DNA of 64,000 nt from Lactiplantibacillus modestisalitolerans (GTDB taxonomy: Bacteria > Bacillota > Bacilli > Lactobacillales > Lactobacillaceae): the NCBI RefSeq assembly GCF_005405425.1, contig NZ_BJEA01000016.1:1-64000 (forward strand), read 5' to 3'. The notes under the pieces were generated by a model. The model searched no databases and was not told the DNA's origin. It worked only from the letters and a program-made list of their open reading frames with translations. This document shows, piece after piece, positions 1 to 7,730 of this stretch. The translations under genes were made by a program, and so were the position numbers. The first letter of the stretch is position 1; every line of letters begins with the position of its first letter.

Positions 1-77
1 GTATGCCCTTTTTGATTTGTAATAAAAAAATTTGGTGTTAATGGATTTCATCCATCAACACCAAATATCATAGACCC
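1..77. mobile_element. Right end of an ISL3-like element (partial, runs off the window)
   Basis: The last 22 bases of this stretch (56-77) are identical to one terminus of the two MITE copies elsewhere in the window (end sequence ATCATAGACCC), so an element ends at position 77. The 8 bases outside it (AAAAAATA, 78-85) would be the predicted target duplication, but the other end lies outside the window. The terminus is part of a hairpin (31-65, TTTGGTGTT arm against AACACCAAA). On the minus strand this hairpin is followed by seven T residues, so it could act as an intrinsic terminator facing transcripts that enter the element. Whether this is a full IS or another MITE cannot be told. Confidence 0.65.
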
Positions 78-126
78 AAAAAATAAGGACCCTGACAAAC
101 GTGATTTGTCAGGGTCCTTATTTTTT
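78..126. terminator. Strong bidirectional terminator downstream of tRNA-Ser
   Basis: A 22-bp perfect inverted repeat (arms read AAAAAATAAGGACCCTGACA and its complement) around a 5-base loop, with A/T tracts at both outer edges. It ends minus-strand transcription from the tRNA gene. Its left A-tract is the landing site of the element ending at 77. Confidence 0.92.
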
Positions 127-151
127 GAATTTGCACTATACTACTTTAATA

Positions 152-239
152 AGGAGAGTACAGGATTTGAACCTGCGCGCCGGTATTAGCCGGTTCGCCG
201 GATTTCGAGTCCGGTGCATTACCACTCTGCCAACTCTCC
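152..239 (-). tRNA. tRNA-Ser (anticodon CGA)
   Basis: On the minus strand there is a 7-bp acceptor stem (GGAGAGT with ACTCTCC), an anticodon stem CCGGA/TCCGG with loop CTCGAAA giving anticodon CGA, a long variable arm (ACCGG/CCGGT) typical of serine tRNAs, and a T-arm with GTTCAAAT. CGA reads UCG codons. CCA is not encoded. The base after the acceptor stem is T rather than the G usual in serine tRNAs. Confidence 0.95.
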
Positions 240-254
240 ATGTGGTACTTGAAT

Positions 255-282
255 AGTATATCATAAAATGGCCTAATCTCAA
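255..282 (-). promoter_or_regulatory. Promoter of tRNA-Ser
   Basis: Minus strand TTGAGA (-35) and TATACT (-10) separated by 16 bp, starting about 16 bases upstream of the tRNA 5' end. A good sigma-A-type match in the right place. Confidence 0.7.
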
Positions 283-352
283 CCGATTTTTAGAATTTTT
301 ATGCAATAAGTTCGTTAAGTCAGGCCACTCAAGCACCACTTTTACAAATAAG

Positions 353-652
353 TCAGCCCAACATCCCCCGCCGGATCCGCTGCTGATTCAAAAACCAATA
401 ATCACTCGTGGCCCCCGTCAATCTTGTATAGGCCACCGGTGTTTTACCTTGATCATCCAAATGCGCATTCAAGTAATTTCTTAAAATCCAGGGTTCCTCC
501 ACGTGGCGGACGTTCATGTTTAAAACGTCCTCGACGTGCATCGCCGTTGTTTGTAAATCCTGCGCCACTCGGTCTAATGACAACCCGGTCAATTTAAAGT
601 TGGCCCACAGCTCATCCTTTGTCGACGTTTCGTTAACTCTAGTTATTGGCAT
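353..652 (-). CDS. DUF2316 family protein
   Basis: A 99-residue protein resembling the DUF2316 family: helix-turn-helix-like N-terminal half (NFKLTGLSLDRVAQDLQTT), then the conserved WILRNYLN and a C-terminal DYWFL motif. The family's function is not known; the N-terminal part looks like an HTH that evaluates target sites, but this is inference. The start is the ATG at 652, which has AAAGGTGG about 7 bases upstream; the reading frame stays open a further 20 codons upstream without a ribosome site. It is monocistronic, lying upstream of the tRNA-Ser gene. Confidence 0.8.
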   Translation of the reverse strand: MPITRVNETSTKDELWANFKLTGLSLDRVAQDLQTTAMHVEDVLNMNVRHVEEPWILRNYLNAHLDDQGKTPVAYTRLTGATSDYWFLNQQRIRRGMLG

Positions 653-915
653 GCTAAAACCACCTTTCAATTGAATCACATTCCAATTAACCACAGTGTA
701 CCGCCAATCCAAATAATTGCAACCGCTTTCTTCGTTCGATTAAATAACCAAAGCGCGAACCCCCAGCCACCGCACAATTCGAGCTAACTCGGCATTGTTA
801 GTTAGTTGTAGTACCCAATGATTTTCCTAACTGATTCAAGACTGATACCAACTTGATCCCAATAAAATCAGTAAACTGTCATTACCAAATAACAATCAAC
901 CGCGCCCACGGGTGT
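653..915. other. Intergenic region upstream of the DUF2316 gene
   Basis: No recognisable gene. On the minus strand 676-777 carries a 33-codon open stretch, possibly beginning with TTG, whose translation is hydrophobic (for example GFALWLF and AIIWIGGTLW). It could be the decayed tail of a membrane protein or a very small membrane peptide, but it has no ribosome site and overlaps the leader of the DUF2316 gene. The remainder shows nothing I can assign. Confidence 0.3.
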
Positions 916-953
916 AAAAAAAGACCCGCTAACCATTTAAGCTAGCGCGTCTC
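916..953 (-). terminator. Terminator of the rnz-SDR-lapA-recJ-apt operon
   Basis: Minus strand hairpin (AGACGCGCTAGC arm against GGTTAGCGGGTCT, with G-U pairs) followed by seven T residues, directly after the apt stop codon. Confidence 0.85.
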
Positions 954-963
954 ATTTGTTTAA

Positions 964-1482
964 CTAGAATTCCATTAAACTTAAAATATCGTAATCTTTA
1001 ATTTTATCACGACCGTGTAAATCCTTCAGCTCAACTAAGAAGGCCGTTCCAACAACGTGCCCGCCCAGTTCTTCAACGAGTTGAATTGTCGCGGAAATAG
1101 TGCCGCCAGTTGCCAACAAATCGTCAGTAACCAGAACGTTTTGGCCGGGCTTGATTGCGTCCTTGTGCAAGTAAAGGGCTGATTGACCATATTCCAAATC
1201 ATAGGTTGCCTTAACCGTTGGCCGGGGCAACTTCCCCTTCTTGCGTGCTGGTGCAAATCCAATTCCTAATTCATAGGCGACCGGGCAGCCAACGATAAAG
1301 CCCCGTGCTTCGGGACCAACAATCATATCCACCTGCTTATCGCGAGCAAATTGGACAATCTGATCGGTTGCTTCACGGTACGCCTCGCCGTCCGCCATTA
1401 ATGGCGAAATATCCCGAAAGATAATTCCTGGTTCGGGATAATCTGGAACGCTAGCCACATATTTTCTTAAGTCTAATGCCAT
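964..1482 (-). CDS. apt: Adenine phosphoribosyltransferase
   Basis: Converts adenine and PRPP to AMP and pyrophosphate (purine salvage, cytosol). The 172-residue length is normal. The N-terminus has the family pattern [15 protein letters not shown] and the PRPP-binding loop reads [13 protein letters not shown] (about residues 117-129). The ATG is preceded by AAGGAGCTG, which overlaps the end of recJ; the two genes are 18 bp apart and co-transcribed. It is the last gene of the operon, followed by a terminator. The recJ-apt pairing is a common Firmicute arrangement. Confidence 0.97.
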   Translation of the reverse strand: MALDLRKYVASVPDYPEPGIIFRDISPLMADGEAYREATDQIVQFARDKQVDMIVGPEARGFIVGCPVAYELGIGFAPARKKGKLPRPTVKATYDLEYGQSALYLHKDAIKPGQNVLVTDDLLATGGTISATIQLVEELGGHVVGTAFLVELKDLHGRDKIKDYDILSLMEF

Positions 1483-1500
1483 TGCTTAATAACAGCTCCT

Positions 1501-3834
1501 TCAATTCTTCACTGCAGCCTGACCTTTGACCCAAGCTTGTAATGCTGCAGATTTACTATATAAAAGCGTTTCTTCAGCGGCGATCTGTTGTTCGCGTAGC
1601 TGATAACTAGGGGCGTGATGTAAATCCGCTTTCGCTGGATCCGAAACGCCATTCATGACACCATCACTTATTTTAACAAATCCCACCTCAAAAAACACCT
1701 GAATCATGAAAATAAGCAAATTTCGCTCAATTTGTAAATGTTTTGCTACCTGGGTGAGTTGCCGGTGAATGTCAACGTCGTGTTGGTTGCGAGTAAACTG
1801 GAACAATTTCGCAAACTGGGCCCGACTTGGCATTCCCGTCAGGTAAACGGAATCTTTCCGGTACAAGTATAGGGTGACCTGGTCAAGTTGAATACTCGTT
1901 AAAACTTGACTCATATCACTCAGACTGTCTGGGCAATCAACGATTACCACTGGCTGGTGCGCCGTAACCGTCGCTAAATCCTGATCAGACGCCCCCACCA
2001 GAACCGCCTGCGCGCCCGCACCAAGGTAGTCCTTAACTTGGGTCATCAGCTTCTGATGGAAGAATAAGTAAACGCCCGGCGCTTTAAACTGGTGCGCCGC
2101 TAGCCGTTGCGTCCGCGCATCAATAACCTGGGTTCCACTGACCGCAATGTCAGCAATCATAATCTGGGGCTTAGTTTGCCCATTCCAGGTATTTGCGCTT
2201 AACGTCCCAACTAGCTGAACCGCCCCGGGACTCGCTTGAACCGCTGGTAAGGCCGCACCGAAAGAAAAGCCGATGGCGTCTAGCCGATTTTTCCCATCGC
2301 TGAGCTGTAATTTCAAATGCTGCTGATCACTCCCAATAGCGCGCGCCTGCGTAATCGCCTGCGGCTTGAGCTGAAAAGTCGGCGCCGGATTATCCGTTCC
2401 AAACGGCGCCAGTTGCTTGATTCGCTCCAAAGTCGCGAGCGTGGCGTCCGCCACGGCTAACTCCCCATCGATTGGTAAGCTAACCTGTGCATTTTCGCGT
2501 AAGTTTTGCTGATCCGCAGCTTGCTCAAGGGCCAGCTTTAAATCATCTAAATGCTCCGCTGCCACCGTCAAACCAACGGCCATGTGATGACCACCAAACG
2601 CTACGAGTTGATCGCGAATCGGGTCAATCGCCTCAAACAAATTGTAGGCTTCAACGCTCCGACCACTCCCCTTTAAGCGGCCAGTTTCGTCAGCACTCAA
2701 AACAAGTGTCGGCTTACCGGTCGCTTCAACAACGTGGCTCGCAACGATACCTAAGACCCCTTCGTGCCAGGCTTGCCCGGTAATGACCAACGTTTGCCGC
2801 TGCTGGTTTTCCGGTGTTTGGGCCTGTTCCAAAGCACTTGCGGCTAAGTCCTTCACTAACCCCTGGCGCTTTTCGTTCAATTGATTAACTTGCTGGGCTA
2901 AAGCACGCGCCCGTTCGTCATCCAGGGTCGTCAACAATTCAACCCCACTTTGCGCGTGTTGGAGCCGCCCAAGTGCGTTCAAACGGGGCGCGATTCCGAA
3001 ACCAATGTTCGTTTCGTCTAACTGACTTTGATCCAACCCAGCCGCCTTAATCAACGCGGCCAAGCCCGGTCGCGTCGTCTGGCGCAACACTTGTAAGCCC
3101 TGTGATACGATTGTTCGGTTTTCACCAGTTAATGGGACTAAGTCAGCCACCGTCCCAATCGCGGCCAGATCTAACAGATCTTGTGGGACTTCTTCCAATA
3201 AAGCCGTCGCAACTTTAAAGGCAACTCCCGCACCAGAAAGACCGCCAAACGCGTAGTGGCCCTCCGGGTGCCGAGGATGCACAATTGCGTAAGCCTTTGG
3301 TAATTCAGCCGGTAATTCGTGGTGATCGGTAACGACCACGTCAACGCCAGCCGCCTGAACCCGATTAATCACTTCATTACCAGCCACGCCGTTATCAACG
3401 GTCACGAATAATTTAGTTCCAGCCGCTACCAACCGGTCAAAGGCGGCTTGGTTCGGCCCGTAACCATCTTTAAAGCGGTCCGGAATGTAATAATTAACGT
3501 TGGCACCAATTTGATCCAGCGTTTCGTACATAATTGACGTACTCGTCAACCCGTCAGCATCGTAATCACCATAAATGGTAATTTGATCACCATTCATCAC
3601 GGCCGTTTGAATTCGTTCTACCGCTCGCTGCATATCATGCATCTGATTTGGATCAAGTAACGGTTGCTGGTCCGGGTGCAAAAAACGCGTTGCTTCTTCG
3701 GCCGTTTGAATCCCGCGTTGAATGAGTAAACGGGCAACTAAGACCGGTTCATCAATGGCGGCTGCTAGTTCCTTGACTGCGGTTGTATCGAGCTGTTCAT
3801 CGCGCGGAACCCACTTCTTCTTCGCCGCTAACAT
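1501..3834 (-). CDS. recJ: Single-stranded-DNA-specific 5'-3' exonuclease RecJ
   Basis: Exonuclease acting on 5' ends of single-stranded DNA in recombination and mismatch/base-excision repair. The DHH phosphoesterase core is clear: GDYDADGLTS near residue 90, VVTDHHELP near 170 and GVAFK near 210. A DHHA1 segment with GGHHMAVGLT lies near residue 415 and an OB-like domain follows. At 777 residues it matches the long RecJ of lactobacilli, which carries an extra C-terminal region of about 200 residues. The ATG at 3834 has AGGAAGG upstream. It sits 19 bp after lapA and 18 bp before apt. Confidence 0.97.
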   Translation of the reverse strand: MLAAKKKWVPRDEQLDTTAVKELAAAIDEPVLVARLLIQRGIQTAEEATRFLHPDQQPLLDPNQMHDMQRAVERIQTAVMNGDQITIYGDYDADGLTSTSIMYETLDQIGANVNYYIPDRFKDGYGPNQAAFDRLVAAGTKLFVTVDNGVAGNEVINRVQAAGVDVVVTDHHELPAELPKAYAIVHPRHPEGHYAFGGLSGAGVAFKVATALLEEVPQDLLDLAAIGTVADLVPLTGENRTIVSQGLQVLRQTTRPGLAALIKAAGLDQSQLDETNIGFGIAPRLNALGRLQHAQSGVELLTTLDDERARALAQQVNQLNEKRQGLVKDLAASALEQAQTPENQQRQTLVITGQAWHEGVLGIVASHVVEATGKPTLVLSADETGRLKGSGRSVEAYNLFEAIDPIRDQLVAFGGHHMAVGLTVAAEHLDDLKLALEQAADQQNLRENAQVSLPIDGELAVADATLATLERIKQLAPFGTDNPAPTFQLKPQAITQARAIGSDQQHLKLQLSDGKNRLDAIGFSFGAALPAVQASPGAVQLVGTLSANTWNGQTKPQIMIADIAVSGTQVIDARTQRLAAHQFKAPGVYLFFHQKLMTQVKDYLGAGAQAVLVGASDQDLATVTAHQPVVIVDCPDSLSDMSQVLTSIQLDQVTLYLYRKDSVYLTGMPSRAQFAKLFQFTRNQHDVDIHRQLTQVAKHLQIERNLLIFMIQVFFEVGFVKISDGVMNGVSDPAKADLHHAPSYQLREQQIAAEETLLYSKSAALQAWVKGQAAVKN

Positions 3835-3853
3835 GGCATCCTTCCTCTCATCT

Positions 3854-4210
3854 TTACTTGGTTGGTGCGCTTGATTGTGGTTCTTTATCCAAGCGCGTTT
3901 GTTTTCCTTTATTATTGAGCCGCAGCGTTAAACGCTTGTTTTCAGCCGTCAACTTATCAATTTTAGCTTGGGCTTCCGCGAGCGCCTTGGTGTGGGCCGC
4001 TCGTTCCTTCGAGGCGTTGACCGTTGCCATTAAAACGGCGGTCACCACGCCTAGAATCAAGGTAATCACAATGACGAGAATCAGCGGCCACTTCACCGCG
4101 ACCACCCCAAAGTTTACTCGAACAGGTTCAACGTTTAAAATTGCAAAAACAATGATTACTAAGACGATCACTAAGGCACTCACTAAGCGCCACTGATTCT
4201 TTACCATCAT
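3854..4210 (-). CDS. LapA-domain (DUF1049) small membrane protein
   Basis: A 118-residue protein with two N-terminal membrane segments (about residues 10-25 and 41-63) separated by the family pattern NVEPVRVNFGVVAVKWPLILVI, then a charged coiled-coil (HTKALAEAQAKIDKLTAENKRL) and a basic tail. This is the LapA/YciM-partner type domain; in Gram-positives its role is not defined. Two adjacent ATG codons follow GGGGGAA. It lies 9 bp downstream of the SDR gene and 19 bp upstream of recJ, so it is translated within the same operon. Confidence 0.85.
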   Translation of the reverse strand: MMVKNQWRLVSALVIVLVIIVFAILNVEPVRVNFGVVAVKWPLILVIVITLILGVVTAVLMATVNASKERAAHTKALAEAQAKIDKLTAENKRLTLRLNNKGKQTRLDKEPQSSAPTK

Positions 4211-4219
4211 GAATTCCCC

Positions 4220-5014
4220 CTATTTAAAATTAAACACTGATCCGGTCAACCAATCGCCCACGCGCGGCGCAAGCTGATAGCCGATGTTGGCCACTGCCAT
4301 TAGCCGTGGCCGATTAATTTCACGACGCCGCCGACCCAACTGACTCACAATTAATTCTGCCAATCGAATGGGATCCAACGCCAGCTTTTCAACCCGATCC
4401 AAATAGTGTCCACTTGGATCAGCAGTCTCAAAAAAGTCCGTTTTAATCGGGCCAGGATTAACCGTCATCACGTTGACGTGGTTGGCTCGCAACTCAAGTC
4501 GTAACGAATTATCATAGGCAATTAGCGCGGCCTTGGTTGCCGCATAAACGGCTGACTTTGGCGTTGCAATTTTCCCCGCAATTGAAGCGATATTGACAAT
4601 TTCACCGCTGGCTTGCTGGCGCATTCGTCGTGCCGCCAGTTGGCTGATGTACATCGTCGCCAGCGTGTTCACGCGGAACATCCGCGCAATCATTGCGGGG
4701 TCCATCTCGGTTGCGTTGACCATGTAGCCAAACCCGGCTGCGTTGATAACGACGTCCAATTGCTTAAAGCTTTGATCGACCACGTCAAAAACGTGTTCGA
4801 TCGCCGTTACGTGGTTTAAATCGCCCGTAACCGCAAGTGCCTGAGCGCCGGCCGATAAGATGCGGCACTGATCGGCCACCCGCATTAGGCGTTCCTTGCG
4901 CCGTGCCACGAGAACAACGTTAGCGCCACGCGCCGCCGCCGCAAATGCGAGCTGTTCACCCAAGCCGCTCGAGGCCCCGGTGATCAAAAACGTTTTTCCA
5001 GTTAACTGTGCCAT
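4220..5014 (-). CDS. Short-chain dehydrogenase/reductase
   Basis: Classical SDR oxidoreductase, NAD(P)-dependent, substrate unknown. The cofactor motif TGASSGLG lies near residues 13-20, NAAG near 92, the catalytic serine in NIASIAG and YAATKAAL with the Y-x3-K pair near 158-162, and NPGPIKTDF after it. Length (264) is typical of the YqjQ/DltE-like subgroup. AGGTGA lies 6 bases before the ATG at 5014; a GTG one codon earlier is possible. It stands between rnz and lapA, an arrangement also seen in other lactobacilli, but no link to tRNA processing is evident. Confidence 0.92.
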   Translation of the reverse strand: MAQLTGKTFLITGASSGLGEQLAFAAAARGANVVLVARRKERLMRVADQCRILSAGAQALAVTGDLNHVTAIEHVFDVVDQSFKQLDVVINAAGFGYMVNATEMDPAMIARMFRVNTLATMYISQLAARRMRQQASGEIVNIASIAGKIATPKSAVYAATKAALIAYDNSLRLELRANHVNVMTVNPGPIKTDFFETADPSGHYLDRVEKLALDPIRLAELIVSQLGRRRREINRPRLMAVANIGYQLAPRVGDWLTGSVFNFK

Positions 5015-5024
5015 CACACTTCAC

Positions 5025-5960
5025 CTAAGCTTTCTTGGCAAGTGGCACGTCAATCAAGTCAAAATCACGGACCACCCGCGTATTATTAAAGACTTTTTGA
5101 GCCTGTTTTTGTAATTCCTTACTTAACTTACCCGTATAGCGGGCAGAAATATGGGTTAACAAAAGTTGGTGCACACCGGCAGTTTTTGCAACCTGGGCCG
5201 CCTGGGTACTGGTTGAGTGGTAATAATTATGGGCCAGCTTCGCTTCATCCGAACCAAACGTGCTCTCATGTACGAGTACGTCCGCTCCTTGTGCTAAGCT
5301 CGTGGCGTGAGCCGTTTTACGAGTGTCGCCTAAAATCGTCACTACTCGTCCAGGTTGAGGCGCCGCAATGAAGTCCTGACCATTAATCGTCCGGCCATCC
5401 GCCAACGTTACCGTCTGCCCCGCTTTTAATTGGCCGTAAACCGGACCACTCGGGATGTTCATGGCTTTCAGGCGGTCTGCTTGTAATTCACCTGGATGAT
5501 CCGCTTCTTCAATCCGATAGCCAAAACACGCGATGCGGTGATCTAACGGCTCACAAACCACTTTAAAGGTCTGATCTTCAAACACCGTTTCGGCCGCCGT
5601 AATTTCGTGAAACTTCAGTGGGTAAGACAAGCGCGTTCCCGATACCCGGAGCGCCACCTGAACAAAGTCGCGAATCCCCCGCGGACCATAAATCGTCAGC
5701 GGTTCGTCGCCCCCCTGAAACGAGCGTGAGCTTAATAACCCGGGCAATCCGAAGATATGATCTCCGTGTAAATGGGTAATAAAGATTTTGGCAATTTTAC
5801 GGGGCTTCAACGTCGTCCGCAAAATTTGATGTTGGGTACCCTCACCCACGTCAAATAACCAAACCTCGTTTCGTTCATCCAGCAAGCGCAGGGCCGTACT
5901 GGTCACATTGCGAAACTTTCCCGGTGAGCCGGCACCGGTACCTAGAAATTCTAATTGCAT
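5025..5960 (-). CDS. rnz: Ribonuclease Z (tRNA 3' endonuclease)
   Basis: Zinc metallo-beta-lactamase-fold enzyme that removes 3' trailers from tRNA precursors lacking encoded CCA, which fits the CCA-less tRNA-Ser in this window. The 311-residue protein shows [11 protein letters not shown] at the start, the metal motif [13 protein letters not shown] near residues 61-73, GDTRKT near 210 and a final [10 protein letters not shown]. It is the first gene of the operon that runs through SDR, lapA, recJ and apt; the SDR start lies 10 bp after its stop. Confidence 0.96.
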   Translation of the reverse strand: MQLEFLGTGAGSPGKFRNVTSTALRLLDERNEVWLFDVGEGTQHQILRTTLKPRKIAKIFITHLHGDHIFGLPGLLSSRSFQGGDEPLTIYGPRGIRDFVQVALRVSGTRLSYPLKFHEITAAETVFEDQTFKVVCEPLDHRIACFGYRIEEADHPGELQADRLKAMNIPSGPVYGQLKAGQTVTLADGRTINGQDFIAAPQPGRVVTILGDTRKTAHATSLAQGADVLVHESTFGSDEAKLAHNYYHSTSTQAAQVAKTAGVHQLLLTHISARYTGKLSKELQKQAQKVFNNTRVVRDFDLIDVPLAKKA

Positions 5961-6138
5961 AAATTTGTTCGTCCTTATCTGTACAGTCTGCTAACTATTT
6001 TACCGAAACTGGCGGTAATAAACAACGACCAGTCTGACAATGTAAAATAATCACACTAATCAATTAATTATAATCCGGGGTCCAACCCGCTTTCAAGGAC
6101 GACCTCTTGAAACTCGCAAATTCCTCCACCCTTCAAAC

Positions 6139-6175
6139 TAAAATAATTCCCAGGCAAACTTTACCTGGGAACAAC
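6139..6175 (-). terminator. Terminator of the gtf operon
   Basis: Minus strand hairpin TTCCCAGG/CCTGGGAA followed by an AT-rich tail (TTATTTT), 17 bp downstream of the gtfA stop. The 5961-6138 stretch beyond it is the upstream region of rnz and shows nothing else. Confidence 0.8.
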
Positions 6176-6191
6176 AAAGACGACCTCAATT

Positions 6192-7718
6192 TTAATGGAC
6201 GGGTTGCGGTTCGGCCATTTGATCAATAAACGTTTGCCATTGATCAAACACGGCCTCCGCAGAGTAACGCCGAACATTTTCATAGGCGTTACGACTGTAT
6301 TCTGCCAGCGTTGCCTGATCCTGCAAGCAACGGCGCATCTCATCCGCCAACTGTTGAACATTATCGACCGTAGTTAAAACGCCACTAACGCCATCCTGAA
6401 TAATATCGCTAGGACCATACTTCACGTCATTGGCAATCATCGGTAGCCCGTGGGCTTGCGCTTCCAGTAACATTAATGAAAAACCTTCGGCCCGACTCGG
6501 TAATACGCCAATTTGGGCGCGTTCATAAACTTGGTTTACCTGGTTAGTATAGCCATTAAAACTAACCACGTCATTCAAGTGGAGGCGGTTCACTTGCTGG
6601 ACCAGCTGTTGCTGGGTATCACCGTTCGCGTAACCCCAAAACTCCAACCGGGTAGCGGGCAATTCGGCATGCACCTGTGCAAAGGCCGTAATCGTTTGAT
6701 CCGGCTGCTTTTCAGGGGCTAAGCGGGCTACTTGAACAATCAAGCCCGCCTCACGTTGCTCGAATGGAACCCGTTTAACATTAAGGGTCGCGTCATCCAC
6801 GTACCCGACAGGAATCGTAAACGCAGGGACCTGCCCCCCAAATTGCGCAACAACGTCTGCCGTCTGTTCGGGAGTCGCTGAAATGACTGCGTCCCAACGA
6901 TCATAATTCATCAACGCGTGGGCGTAGTTATTATTCAACGTCACCGGCTGATCAGGCCGTTCTTCACCAACGTGATTATTATGCAAATGCAAAACTTTCT
7001 TCGTCGGTGTTTGCATGTTGAAAAGACTCCAGGCACATTCCACGGTTCGATCACAAATGAAAACGTTGGCTTCGCCAGTTTTCCGATTTAACTCATCGTA
7101 GAAAAATCGGGTCAGTTCGTTGAGCCCGTTAAACAGCCAGGCGCGTCCTTGGTAGTTTAGTACCCGCCACGTTAGCCGTTCCTTACCCGCACGGTTTAGA
7201 AAGTGGAGTTTTTCAATGTGAATTTGACCGTCCACCCCAAAGTACGCTTCCTGGGTGATTTTACCGTCCCAATCAAATAATTGCTCTAAACATTTAAAAC
7301 CGCGGGTATCCCACCAAACCATTTTTAGTGTTTTCCCGTTAACGTCAAAGTACTGCACGTTACTAATTTGATCAGTTTGCCCCCGTAAATAAATAATCAT
7401 TAGGAGCTTCCCCCGTTGAACAACTTGAACCTGATTATCTTTACGGGTTTTAATTGCATCCGCTGGCACTTGCAAATCGGCCAATTCAAACGATTGCCGT
7501 TCAACGTGTTGCGTGCCACAGAAGAAATCAAACAGATTAATTAAGTCGTCGTCCGTTAATTGTGCCTGAGCTAAGACGTCGTGTAAGTTCATCGCAAAAA
7601 TGCGGGTCACAATTTGCGCTGGGACTTGGTGGCGTTTAAAGAGCCGTAACCGACTAATTTCTGCGTGCTCAATTCCCGACTTAGAAAATTGCATGTTATC
7701 GTTTAAAAAATAATACAT
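6192..7718 (-). CDS. gtfA: GtfA-type protein O-glycosyltransferase, catalytic subunit
   Basis: A 508-residue glycosyltransferase of the GT4 family with the N-terminal add-on domain (DUF1975-like, beta-rich, roughly residues 1-200) found in GtfA/GtfB of serine-rich repeat adhesin systems. The retaining GT-B site is intact: RLAPEK (332-337) for the donor phosphates and E-x7-E as EGFSLMLLE (411-419). By family it transfers a sugar, normally GlcNAc, to Ser/Thr of a surface protein in the cytosol. In Lactiplantibacillus plantarum, GtfA and GtfB (formerly TagE5/TagE6) are both needed for protein O-glycosylation. It follows gtfB by 12 bp and has a G-rich ribosome site. Databases may call it poly(glycerol-phosphate) alpha-glucosyltransferase. 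Confidence 0.85.
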   Translation of the reverse strand: MYYFLNDNMQFSKSGIEHAEISRLRLFKRHQVPAQIVTRIFAMNLHDVLAQAQLTDDDLINLFDFFCGTQHVERQSFELADLQVPADAIKTRKDNQVQVVQRGKLLMIIYLRGQTDQISNVQYFDVNGKTLKMVWWDTRGFKCLEQLFDWDGKITQEAYFGVDGQIHIEKLHFLNRAGKERLTWRVLNYQGRAWLFNGLNELTRFFYDELNRKTGEANVFICDRTVECAWSLFNMQTPTKKVLHLHNNHVGEERPDQPVTLNNNYAHALMNYDRWDAVISATPEQTADVVAQFGGQVPAFTIPVGYVDDATLNVKRVPFEQREAGLIVQVARLAPEKQPDQTITAFAQVHAELPATRLEFWGYANGDTQQQLVQQVNRLHLNDVVSFNGYTNQVNQVYERAQIGVLPSRAEGFSLMLLEAQAHGLPMIANDVKYGPSDIIQDGVSGVLTTVDNVQQLADEMRRCLQDQATLAEYSRNAYENVRRYSAEAVFDQWQTFIDQMAEPQPVH

Positions 7719-7730
7719 GGAAACGCCCCC

